64,000 nucleotides of DNA from Acidobacteriaceae bacterium (GTDB lineage: Bacteria; Acidobacteriota; Terriglobia; Terriglobales; Acidobacteriaceae). The position numbers and the translations under genes are program-made. The notes below the pieces were generated by a model, which saw only the letters and a program-made list of their open reading frames with translations, was not told the DNA's origin and searched no databases. This document shows, in pieces, positions 20,723-31,547 of the stretch. The stretch is taken from positions 124,001-188,000 of the forward strand of contig JAOAPN010000006.1 in NCBI GenBank assembly GCA_025462885.1, in the 5' to 3' direction. Numbering within the stretch: position 1 is the first letter of the stretch; every line of letters begins with the position of its first letter.

Positions 20723-22141
20723 ATGAATCACGTCCTTATCGTCGACGACGAAGCCGAAATCCGCGAATCGCTGGAGTCCATCCTCATGGAGGAGGGCTAC
20801 ATCGTCACCTCTGCCGCGACCGCTGCCGAGGCCCTTACCCTGCTTCGCGATGCCGCCTACGACGTCGTCCTGCTCGACATCTGGCTGCCCGATCGCGATG
20901 GCCTCGATGCGCTCTCGGAGATCCGCACCCTGGACCGCGCGAATGTTCCCGAGGTGGTTATTATCAGCGGCCACGGCACCATCGAAGCTGCCGTCCGAGC
21001 GACCAAGCTGGGCGCCTACGACTTCCTCGAAAAACCTCTGTCGCTCGATCGCACCCTCATCGTCCTCAAGAACGCGATGCGCGCCCGCCAGATGCGCGAG
21101 GACAACCAGGAGTTCTCCCGGCAACTCGCGGTGCGAGGCACGGTCACCGGCCAGTCCGTCCCGATGAAGGCGCTACGCCAGCAGATCAAGCTGATGGCTC
21201 CCACCAATGGCCGCGTCCTGATCTACGGGGAATCCGGTACCGGCAAAGAGCTCATCGGCCGCGCCATGCACGCCGAGTCTCTCCGCAAGGATCGTGTCTT
21301 CGTTGAGCTCAACTGCGCCGCTATCCCTGAGGACTACATCGAATCAGAACTATTCGGCTACCGCCACGGAGCCGTCCCGGCGGGTCAAACCTCTGCAGGC
21401 TCAAGCTTTCCAACCGAAAAGAAAGGTACCTTCGAGCGCGCCGACGGAGGCACCCTCTTCCTCGATGAGGTCGGCGACATGAGCCTGAAGACGCAAGCCA
21501 AGGTTCTGCGGGCCCTGGACGAGCAGCGTTTCTATCCGGTCGGAGCCTCGCACCCGATCCACGTCGATGTCCGCGTCATCGCGGCCACCAATAAGGACCT
21601 CGAAGAAGAGATCGCTCGCGGCAACTTCCGCGAAGACCTCTTCTACCGCCTGAACGTCATCCCGTTTTTCGTTCCGCCCCTCCGCGAGCGCAAGGAAGAC
21701 ATTCCTCTCCTGGTCAAAGAATTCCTCCACGAGTTCGGCCAGCAGTACGGCCGCCCCCACGTCGAGATGACCGAAGATGCCCTTGCAGCGCTCCGCCAGT
21801 ATCACTGGCCTGGAAACGTCCGTGAGCTGCGCAATCTCGTCGAGCGCGTCCTGATCCTGAATCCCAAGACCCAGCGGCTCGAAAGAAAACATCTCCCGAT
21901 GCTGGTCTTCCGCGATCCAAACCGAGAAGCAAATCGCGGAACCAGCCCCTCCTCCAGATCCGGGCCCGCTGAAGAGTTCACCTCGCTTCTACAGGCTCGC
22001 GAAGCCTATGAACGAGATTACATTCTGAAGAAACTGGATGAGTGCCACGGGAATGTGAGTCGCGCCGCCGAGTCCCTGGGCCTGGAACGCAGCCATCTCT
22101 ATCGCAAGATGAAGGCTCTTGGGGTTAGCGTCAAGGAGTAA
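20723..22141 (+). CDS. NtrX/NtrC-like AAA+ response regulator with Fis-type HTH
   Basis: Receiver (VLLDIWLPDRDGLDAL), AAA+ GESGTGKELIGRAMH, C-terminal GNVSRAAESLGLERSHLYRKMKALGV; L1-loop GAFTGA motif absent. Confidence 0.9.
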   Translation: MNHVLIVDDEAEIRESLESILMEEGYIVTSAATAAEALTLLRDAAYDVVLLDIWLPDRDGLDALSEIRTLDRANVPEVVIISGHGTIEAAVRATKLGAYDFLEKPLSLDRTLIVLKNAMRARQMREDNQEFSRQLAVRGTVTGQSVPMKALRQQIKLMAPTNGRVLIYGESGTGKELIGRAMHAESLRKDRVFVELNCAAIPEDYIESELFGYRHGAVPAGQTSAGSSFPTEKKGTFERADGGTLFLDEVGDMSLKTQAKVLRALDEQRFYPVGASHPIHVDVRVIAATNKDLEEEIARGNFREDLFYRLNVIPFFVPPLRERKEDIPLLVKEFLHEFGQQYGRPHVEMTEDALAALRQYHWPGNVRELRNLVERVLILNPKTQRLERKHLPMLVFRDPNREANRGTSPSSRSGPAEEFTSLLQAREAYERDYILKKLDECHGNVSRAAESLGLERSHLYRKMKALGVSVKE

Positions 22142-22189
22142 GCCTGGGGATGCGGAATCCGCGCAGGGTGGTTGGAACATGCTGCTCGT

Positions 22190-22846
22190 TTAGGTGACGT
22201 CGACATTCTGGAAGCCGAGGCTGTAAAGCAGTGTGGTTACCGTGGCGCGGGCGTTTTTGCGGGCGGCGTCGAGGATGCCGTCTGCCAGCGCGGCCTTCTG
22301 TAGCTGGTCCTGCGCCCGAATGCGAGTCTCCGACTCAAGATTCTGATCCACGGGAACGAGCAGGCCGGTGGAGCGCGCGTAGACCCGGGTGTGCTGGTTA
22401 TCCAGCGTCGTAACAAAGAGTTGCGACGCGGGCAGAGTGACGTGGATGTTCCGGGTCCCGTTGTTTTCGGTGATGCGGACGTCTTCCGGCTTCAACTGGG
22501 CGAGATCGATCCCGGCGATGGACTGACCGTGGACCACAAGCAGAATGCGGTCTCCGGCGAGTAGATCGGGGAGGATGGGGCTGGATTTGCTGCCTTCGAC
22601 TACCGTATCGAGCGAATAAACGACGGTTTCGAGGCGGTTGAGGCGCTGGATCTTCTGGACGACGGCGGGTACCGAAGTGTCGTACGAGGTGGTGCGCCCG
22701 GTCATTACCGAGGCGACACGCGCCAGAATTCCGGAGGTGGCGTGACGGATGAACACGACCATCGCGGCCGCGCCGAGGATCAGGGCCAGAAGAAAGGCGA
22801 GGAAGGTGCTGGAGGGCGCGCGGCCGGAAGAGTACTGGGTGGTCAT
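22190..22846 (-). CDS. DUF4230-like membrane-anchored protein
   Basis: MTTQYSSGRAPSSTFLAFLLALILGAAAMVVF, ITENNGTRNIHVTLPASQLFVTTLDNQHTRVY; start placed at 22846. Confidence 0.72.
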   Translation of the reverse strand: MTTQYSSGRAPSSTFLAFLLALILGAAAMVVFIRHATSGILARVASVMTGRTTSYDTSVPAVVQKIQRLNRLETVVYSLDTVVEGSKSSPILPDLLAGDRILLVVHGQSIAGIDLAQLKPEDVRITENNGTRNIHVTLPASQLFVTTLDNQHTRVYARSTGLLVPVDQNLESETRIRAQDQLQKAALADGILDAARKNARATVTTLLYSLGFQNVDVT

Positions 22847-23006
22847 GCGGTCAAAGTTCCCCTTCGCTGGTAAGCGGGTCTGCTGCCAGTGTATGCCCCG
22901 AAGTGTGTGTGCCTCGAAGTGAGTGCCAGACTGATTAGATGCGGGTTGCGGATGGCATCTAATAGAGATGTAGCAGTTTTTGTTGCATGAGTGAGGGCTA
23001 AGCGGA

Positions 23007-24848
23007 ATGAATTCGATTCGAAAGACGAGTGTGACGGTTGCGGCGGTCGTTCTGGTGTTGTGTGTGGTTGGAAGCTTTATGACCCGGGGCGTCATGGAGC
23101 ATATGCCGTTTCTGCATGGGCAGAAGTCGGGATGGGGTGGGGTTGCGAGCGGTCATGGCATCGTCGATCAACGGCCATGGCAGGCGGCGGAGACGCTGGC
23201 CGCGCTGGCTGTCTCTGCGGAAGAGCGGGAGTTTGCACGCGAGGCTGAGCGGATCGCCGACCATGAGGTGGACCAGGCCTTCGCCCAGTCGCTCCGTCAG
23301 GCCAGCGCGGTGCCGCGCGAGTTGAAGGGTGAAGCTCTCGCGTTGCAACAGCGGATCAGCGATCTGCAGAAGACGGTCAAGGAGGACCAGGCACGCGTGA
23401 CCGCCCTGACTCCAAAGCCGGGTTCGGCCGATGGCGCCATCGTCACCGGGACAGACCCCGGAGACGATCTGGACGTCGCCAAGGCACAGTTGGGCCTGGA
23501 TCAGAACGAGTTATCCGATTCGATGGACGACCTGGCGCGGGAGAGTGGCGACCAGCGCGGCAAGATTCAGGAGGAGTTGACGGCGCGCGAAGCCGGAATG
23601 AAGAAGTACGACGCGCAGATTGCAGCGGGAGACGGTCAGACGGCCGTGGTCTCCGCCGGAAAGTATCAAACTCTTGCCGGACAACTTGGAGCATGGTGGG
23701 CGCAGCGCAGCCGGATGCAGTTGATTGAGGATGCTGCAAAACTGGCGCGGGCGGACGTTGCGGCTTTGACTGAGGATCATGCACGCCTCGAAGCCGAAGC
23801 CAAAGCAGCCGAGACCGACGAGGCGGGAAAAAGGGCGGCAGGAACCTTCGTCTCCAGTGCGAGCCGGGTGAAGCAGTTGCAGCAGATGGCCTCCCAACGG
23901 AACATTCTGAGCATCATCGCCGACCGACTGGGGGCGCAGCAGCAACTGGTCGCGCTCTACGGACGCTGGGGCAACCAGGTCGAGCTGCAGCACAAGATCG
24001 TGATGCACATGATGCTGCAGTCGCTCGCCTGGATCGCGTTGATCGTATTGCTGACCTTACTGGTGGGCTGGGGTTTGCAGGTTGCGTTGGACCGGGTGTC
24101 TCAGGACCGGCGGCAAAGACAGACGCTGCGGACCATTTTGAACCTGGGTACGCAACTGGTCGGGTTGATCCTGGTACTGCTGGTGATCTTCGGCACCCCA
24201 AGCGAGATGCCGACCATCATCGGGCTGGCGACAGCGGGATTGACGGTCGTGTTCCAGGACTTCATCCTGGCGTTCTGCGGCTGGTTTGTGCTCATGGGGC
24301 GGAATGGCATCCGGGTGGGCGACTGGGTGGAGATCAACAGCGTCGGCGGCGAGGTGGTCGAGATCGGAGTCTTCCGGACCTGGCTGCTGGAGACGGGAAA
24401 TTGGACGGCGAACGGGCACCCCACGGGCCGGCGGATCTCGTTCCTGAATGGATTTGCCATTCGCGGGCAGTATTTCAACTTCTCTACTTCCGGGCAATGG
24501 ATGTGGGACGAGATCAAGGTCAGCATCCCTGCGGGAGCTCAGGCGTATCCCCTGATCGAAAAGATCCGGGTCGCCGCAGTGAAGGCGACGGAGCACGACG
24601 CCAAGATGGCCGAGGCGGAGTGGAAGCGGACGAACAAGGACGAAGGTCTCGCTCACTTCAGCGCGACGCCTTCGGTGGATATGCGTCCAGCCGGAGCGGG
24701 CGTGGATATCGTAGTGCGCTACGTGACTCGTGCCGGAGTCAGGCTGGATACGCGGAACAAGTTATTCGGAACAGTAGTGGAGCTGATGCAGGGAGCAAGA
24801 GAAGAGGGAGAGAAGGCGCTTGCTGCCGCGGCGAAGGCGGCTGGCTAA
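23007..24848 (+). CDS. Mechanosensitive ion channel (MscS) family protein with long N-terminal coiled-coil region
   Basis: IGLATAGLTVVFQDFILAFCGWFVLMGRNGIRVGDWVEINSVGGEVVEIGVFRTWLLE. Confidence 0.87.
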   Translation: MNSIRKTSVTVAAVVLVLCVVGSFMTRGVMEHMPFLHGQKSGWGGVASGHGIVDQRPWQAAETLAALAVSAEEREFAREAERIADHEVDQAFAQSLRQASAVPRELKGEALALQQRISDLQKTVKEDQARVTALTPKPGSADGAIVTGTDPGDDLDVAKAQLGLDQNELSDSMDDLARESGDQRGKIQEELTAREAGMKKYDAQIAAGDGQTAVVSAGKYQTLAGQLGAWWAQRSRMQLIEDAAKLARADVAALTEDHARLEAEAKAAETDEAGKRAAGTFVSSASRVKQLQQMASQRNILSIIADRLGAQQQLVALYGRWGNQVELQHKIVMHMMLQSLAWIALIVLLTLLVGWGLQVALDRVSQDRRQRQTLRTILNLGTQLVGLILVLLVIFGTPSEMPTIIGLATAGLTVVFQDFILAFCGWFVLMGRNGIRVGDWVEINSVGGEVVEIGVFRTWLLETGNWTANGHPTGRRISFLNGFAIRGQYFNFSTSGQWMWDEIKVSIPAGAQAYPLIEKIRVAAVKATEHDAKMAEAEWKRTNKDEGLAHFSATPSVDMRPAGAGVDIVVRYVTRAGVRLDTRNKLFGTVVELMQGAREEGEKALAAAAKAAG

Positions 24849-24918
24849 GCCGCGCTTTCCGAATACTCTGTGGGAGCGTGGCTGGGCCGGTCTGCCATAA
24901 ATATGGTACGCTTCGCCT

Positions 24919-25149
24919 ATGCGAACGACGGTGGACATTCCGGATCCCAAATACAGACTGCTTAAGAGCAGGGCTGCAGCGCAGGGAAAGACGGTCAAGG
25001 AACTCGTCATGCGGGGTGTCGACGTTATTTTGGCCGAGGAAACCGCTGCCCCGAGGCGGCGGCCCAGGTTTCCATTGATCCATTCGAAGCAGCCGGGCAA
25101 ACTCAACATCGACAACGAGCGCATCTATGACATCATTGGTTTTCCCTGA
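24919..25149 (+). CDS. Ribbon-helix-helix antitoxin (VapB-like)
   Basis: MRTTVDIPDPKYRLLKSRAAAQGKTVKELVMRGV; overlaps downstream PIN gene by 23 bp. Confidence 0.75.
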   Translation: MRTTVDIPDPKYRLLKSRAAAQGKTVKELVMRGVDVILAEETAAPRRRPRFPLIHSKQPGKLNIDNERIYDIIGFP

Positions 25150-25552
25150 TATCAACGTCTGGCTGGCGCTGAACTTTTCCCATCATATTCATCACGAACG
25201 CTCCAATCTCTGGTTTGAATCCCTCGATCAGAACGCTGAGCTGATTTTCTGCCGATTTACGCAAATGGGTCTTCTGCGACTGCTCACCACCACCGCCGTG
25301 ATGGGAGCGGAAGTGAAGACTCAGAGACAGGCCTGGCGCATGTATGACCTGCTGTTACGAGACGGCGTGCGATTCATGCAGGAGCCGCGAACGCTCGACG
25401 AAAGCTTTCGTTCACTCGCCCGGCTCAATACGGCCTCCCCAAAGGATTGGGCAGACTCGTATTTAGCTGCGTTTGCCGCCGAATCGGGTGCCGGATTGGT
25501 GACGTTCGACAAGGCCCTGGCAAAGCATGCGGAGGGGTCGATTTTGCTTTAG
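25127..25552 (+). CDS. PIN-domain ribonuclease toxin (VapC-like)
   Basis: VFPDINVWLALNFSHHIHH ... WADSYLAAFAAESGAGLVTFDKALAKH; PIN acidic residues. Confidence 0.82.
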   Translation: MTSLVFPDINVWLALNFSHHIHHERSNLWFESLDQNAELIFCRFTQMGLLRLLTTTAVMGAEVKTQRQAWRMYDLLLRDGVRFMQEPRTLDESFRSLARLNTASPKDWADSYLAAFAAESGAGLVTFDKALAKHAEGSILL

Positions 25553-25561
25553 TATCTTCCA

Positions 25562-25689
25562 CTTAGAGCGGTTTTCCTGTTGCCGTGGAGCGGAAGATCT
25601 CAAGCGGTACCGTTTTCATTGGAGGAAACGGTCATGAATGAAATGCCACCGCTGTACACCCACAGAAAAACCGTTCTAGCTGCTCTAAG
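25562..25689. repeat. Imperfect inverted-repeat element (about 128 bp, MITE/REPIN-like)
   Basis: CTTAGAGCGGTTTTCCTGT ... ACAGAAAAACCGTTCTAGCTGCTCTAAG; inner ACCGTTTTC ... GGAAACGGT. Confidence 0.6.
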
Positions 25690-25724
25690 CAGAAGGTCTC
25701 GAAGCAAATAAGATCGCATCCCGT

Positions 25725-27503
<1,779 letters not shown>

Positions 27504-27610
27504 CTAGCGGGTTAAGTCTTGGCAGGTTGGGATTTACAAGATCGGGGTGGAAATCCCATCCCCCGAAAGTAGCAGGGCTCGCCGATTGTAAACCTCGATA
27601 ATCAATCTAT

Positions 27611-29368
27611 GTGTTACGCGTCGGACGTAAGCGATGGGTGTTCGATGTGGTAAGGAGACCTTTGAACTCGAGTCCGGCCACTCCGTTTGAACGAGACGAT
27701 CGCTCCATGGCAGCACTCATCTCGGGCGCCGTCGTGGGATCGCTCCTTCTCCTGCTGACGTATGGAATGATCTTCGTCCATGAACGGCAGGCGACGAAGT
27801 CACGGGAGAGGGTCGACCATACGCGCGAGGTTATCGACGGACTGGACCGAAGCAGCCGGACGCTCGACCAGATGGAAGCGGATCAAAGATTTATACGAGT
27901 CGGCGACAACGGCGAACTGTTTGAGCGGAATCGCCGTCAGGCATTGGCACTGGAAGCAGGAGCGCTGACCCTGCGACGTTTAGTTGCGGATAATCCGGTC
28001 CAAAGCCTAAGGGTCCAGGAGTTTTTGCGATGTACAACCCGGATGCGCGACTCCATAAGTTCTGTGCAGCGATTTCTGGCGGTCGAGCCCGATAGCTTTT
28101 CGGCTTGCCATCAGACGTTGGTGCTGATGCGGGATGACGAGGCAAGTCTCTTGCGAAGCCGAAGAGAACAAGCCCAGAAGAGCAGCGACAGGGCGGTATG
28201 GGAAGGGATCGTTGGAGCCGTGCTGTCTCTGACAGGGACGGTTGGACTGTTCTGGTTTCTGATTCGAAGCGCTATCCAGCGGCGCGGGCTGGCGAAGCAT
28301 CTGGAGAATGCGAACCAGGGCCTTTCGGCGATGGTGCAACAACTCGAGCAGCAGGCAGTCGATCTGCAACTCCTGGCACTGGTGCGAGACGAGCTACAGC
28401 TCTGCGGGACTCTCAAAGAGGTTGAGGCGTCAGCGGCCTTATTCCTGTCGCAACTCATGCCCGAGTCGAGTGGTGCGGTTTGCTTGATCAACGAGTCGCG
28501 GAATCTGGTGGAGCGTGTGGCGACGTGGGGGTCTGACGCCGACGCGGGTGGGATCCCCGAGGTATTCGCGCTGGACCAATGCTGTGCGCTGCGGACGGGA
28601 CGGGCTCGATGGCAGTACGAAGGGCTTTCGGAGGTGCGGTGCGGGCACTATACCGGTATCGCGGCAGCGTACTCTGCCTGCCTTCCACTCTCCGCGCAAG
28701 GTGAAGTTCTGGGGTTCGTGACGATCCGATGCGCGGATCAGGCAGCGCTGCGTGGGCTGGAGACAGGCAGCGCCAGCTTGCAGCAGATCGTGGAACTGAC
28801 AGCGATGACGATTGCGTCGTTGAAGCTGCGGGTGAAGCTGCAGTACCAGTCGATCCGCGATCCGCTGACGGAGTTGTACAACCGCAATTTCATGGAGGTC
28901 GCGTGCGACCGCGAGCTGCGACGCGCACACCGGAAACAGAGCACGCTGGCCGTGTTCATGCTGGATGTCGATCACTTCAAGACCTTCAACGATGGACTGG
29001 GCCATGCGGCAGGGGATATCACCTTGCGAGAGGTGGCGGAGGTCTTCAAGCGCTGCGTCCGGGCGGAGGATATTATCTGCCGCTATGGTGGCGAGGAGTT
29101 TGCGATCATTCTGCCCGAGATCGCGCTGGAGATTGCATTGGAACGTGCGGAGGCGATCCGGCGATCCGTGAGCGAGATGCGTCTATGGATGCACGACGTG
29201 AGGATGCCGGAGATCACGATCTCGATTGGTGTGGCGATGTACCCCGTCGATGGGACCACCATGGAGCAGTTGCTGCGGAGCGCCGATCAGGCTCTCTACC
29301 AGGCGAAGCGCACCGGCCGCAACAAGGTCCTGGTCGCTGCGAATCTCGACACCCCGGCCTTTGCCTAG
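27611..29368 (+). CDS. Diguanylate cyclase: TM/CHASE3-like sensor region, GAF-like domain, GGDEF (start uncertain; 27710 possible)
   Basis: RDPLTELYNRNFMEVACDRELRRAHRKQSTLAVFMLDVDHFKTFND; RYGGEEFAIILPE. Confidence 0.88.
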   Translation: MLRVGRKRWVFDVVRRPLNSSPATPFERDDRSMAALISGAVVGSLLLLLTYGMIFVHERQATKSRERVDHTREVIDGLDRSSRTLDQMEADQRFIRVGDNGELFERNRRQALALEAGALTLRRLVADNPVQSLRVQEFLRCTTRMRDSISSVQRFLAVEPDSFSACHQTLVLMRDDEASLLRSRREQAQKSSDRAVWEGIVGAVLSLTGTVGLFWFLIRSAIQRRGLAKHLENANQGLSAMVQQLEQQAVDLQLLALVRDELQLCGTLKEVEASAALFLSQLMPESSGAVCLINESRNLVERVATWGSDADAGGIPEVFALDQCCALRTGRARWQYEGLSEVRCGHYTGIAAAYSACLPLSAQGEVLGFVTIRCADQAALRGLETGSASLQQIVELTAMTIASLKLRVKLQYQSIRDPLTELYNRNFMEVACDRELRRAHRKQSTLAVFMLDVDHFKTFNDGLGHAAGDITLREVAEVFKRCVRAEDIICRYGGEEFAIILPEIALEIALERAEAIRRSVSEMRLWMHDVRMPEITISIGVAMYPVDGTTMEQLLRSADQALYQAKRTGRNKVLVAANLDTPAFA

Positions 29369-29514
29369 TAATAGCTGTCCCTCGCGGAATGGAGTCGCAG
29401 GGTATCTCCAGAACGAGTTTGACCTTGGGTTAGTCTTTTGAAGGGGGATCCTGCAAGCGCTCCTTCATCCTGAAGAGAGCAGCGTTAGCATGGAGATACG
29501 CCCTGAGGATAGAG

Positions 29515-31392
29515 ATGAAGTCTGGACTGTGGATTGGTGGGATTCTGCTTGTTGCAGGTGCGTGCGTTGCGCAGGCGCAAGTGAGTGTCCTGACGCAGCA
29601 CAACGATAAAGAGCGCACCGGCGCAAATCTGCAGGAGACGGTGCTTACTCCCACTGACGTGAACGCACGGCAGTTCGGAATGCTGTTCAAGCGGGTGGTC
29701 GATGACCAGATCTATGGGCAGCCGTTGTATATTTCATCCGTAAAGATCGGTGGAGGGCTGCACGACGTTGTATATGTGACGACGGTCAACAACAGCGTCT
29801 ACGCCTTCGATGCTAACGATGCGAAGGCTGAGTCTCCGCTGTGGCATGTGAACTTTGGGAAGCCTGCGAATCTGTACGACGCCAAGTTTGGCTGCCTGGA
29901 CATGAACGGCAAGATGGGCATTGTCGGAACCCCCGCGATTGGGCTGGAAGCTGGAGCCGCCGCCCGAGGTGCGTTGTATGTGGTGGCGTTGACGGCGGTC
30001 GGGGACGGGTTCGTCCATCGCCTGCATGCGCTGGACCTCGCTACTGGGGCGGACGTTGCGGCCAGCCCGGTGGAGATTAAAGCGAAGGACTTCGATCCCA
30101 TCTATCAGAACCAGCGTCCGGCACTGCTGCTTGCGAACAACACGGTCTATGTGGGTTTTGCTTCGCACTGCGACAAGGGACCGTATCACGGCTTCCTGAT
30201 GGGATATGACGCGAAGACACTGCGGCAGACGGCCGTCTTCAACACCACGCCGACGGGGACATGGGGCAGCATCTGGCAGTCGGGGCAGGGGCCAGCGGTG
30301 GATGCACTAGGGAACATCTATGTCGTCTCCGGAAATGGCCCACCGCTACCGGCAGAGTCGGCGAAGTCCTGGGATGGCAAGCTCAACTTCACCGAGAGCT
30401 TTCTCAAGCTGGACGCTAAGCTTAAGTTACTGGACTGGTTTACCCCGACGGATCATACGGAGCTGGATAGGAAAGATGCGGATATAAATTCTTCCGGAGC
30501 CACGTTGATTCCTGGGACGTCACTGGTGCTCGGCGGGGGCAAGGCGGGCGTGTTGTATGTGCTGGATGCCAGGCACCTCGGGCATCTGGGGGATGAGCAT
30601 GCAGTGCAGCACTTTCAGGCGACGGCTTCGCATCTGCACAGCCTGGTCTTCTGGAAGAGCGAGGCCAAGGGAGACTTGCTGTACGTCTGGGGCCAGCGGG
30701 ATAAGGCGCGGGTGTATTCCATCCAGAACGGCAAACTGAACGAGACGCCTGTGATGACGCGCTCCGAAGTGAACGAAGGGCATCCGGGCGCGATGCTGTC
30801 GCTTTCAGCGAACGGCAAGCGCGATGGAATTCTGTGGGCCGCGATCCATGCGACAGGGGACTCATGGCACGAGTCGCGTCCCGGCGTGCTGCATGCCTAT
30901 GCCGCCGATGATATCGAGCACGAGCTTTGGAACTCGCTCCAGAGCGGCGCAAGGGATGATTGCGGGGAGTACTCCAAGATGGCTCCGCCGACGATTGCGA
31001 ATGGGAAGGTGTACCTCGCGAGCTTCGGGACGCAGAACATTGGAACCGGACAGATATGCGTGTATGGACTTCTGCCCGGCGCTACGGGCTCTGTGCCATC
31101 GGCTCCAGAGCACGTAACGGCGGTGACTCGCGACGGCCTCGTTACTTTGGAGTGGCAGGCGGTGGGTGGGGCACGGACTTATACGGTTGAACAAGTCCAG
31201 GGCGGAGAGTCTGTCCACACCCTGGCCACTGGCCTTGTCGGAACAACGTTGAGCGGAGTTCCAGCAGAGAAGGGCAGCGTTGCGTTCGTGGTGACTGCGG
31301 TCAACGCGAATGGAGGGGGCGCCCGCTCTGCGCCAGTAACTGCGGTGGCCGAGCATGCAGCAGCGACAGAGAGAGGGCACGTCTGGCACTGA
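29515..31392 (+). CDS. Secreted PQQ-like beta-propeller protein with C-terminal fibronectin type III-like domain
   Basis: Signal peptide MKSGLWIGGILLVAGACVAQAQ; repeated YVTTVNNSVYAFDAND-type blades; GLVTLEWQAVGGARTYTVEQ. Confidence 0.78.
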   Translation: MKSGLWIGGILLVAGACVAQAQVSVLTQHNDKERTGANLQETVLTPTDVNARQFGMLFKRVVDDQIYGQPLYISSVKIGGGLHDVVYVTTVNNSVYAFDANDAKAESPLWHVNFGKPANLYDAKFGCLDMNGKMGIVGTPAIGLEAGAAARGALYVVALTAVGDGFVHRLHALDLATGADVAASPVEIKAKDFDPIYQNQRPALLLANNTVYVGFASHCDKGPYHGFLMGYDAKTLRQTAVFNTTPTGTWGSIWQSGQGPAVDALGNIYVVSGNGPPLPAESAKSWDGKLNFTESFLKLDAKLKLLDWFTPTDHTELDRKDADINSSGATLIPGTSLVLGGGKAGVLYVLDARHLGHLGDEHAVQHFQATASHLHSLVFWKSEAKGDLLYVWGQRDKARVYSIQNGKLNETPVMTRSEVNEGHPGAMLSLSANGKRDGILWAAIHATGDSWHESRPGVLHAYAADDIEHELWNSLQSGARDDCGEYSKMAPPTIANGKVYLASFGTQNIGTGQICVYGLLPGATGSVPSAPEHVTAVTRDGLVTLEWQAVGGARTYTVEQVQGGESVHTLATGLVGTTLSGVPAEKGSVAFVVTAVNANGGGARSAPVTAVAEHAAATERGHVWH

Positions 31393-31547
31393 GTTTCGGC
31401 GGGCAAATCGCTGCTTCCGCTGCGGTCCCTTTACGAATCTTTTATGGAATCGATATGCGGCCTTTATGCCGGTGCTATCGAATCTTTATGGAGTGGATGA
31501 TGAGATGACCTTACGTCCGGCTGAGGCCGGTGTTCGCGTGAGGATTT

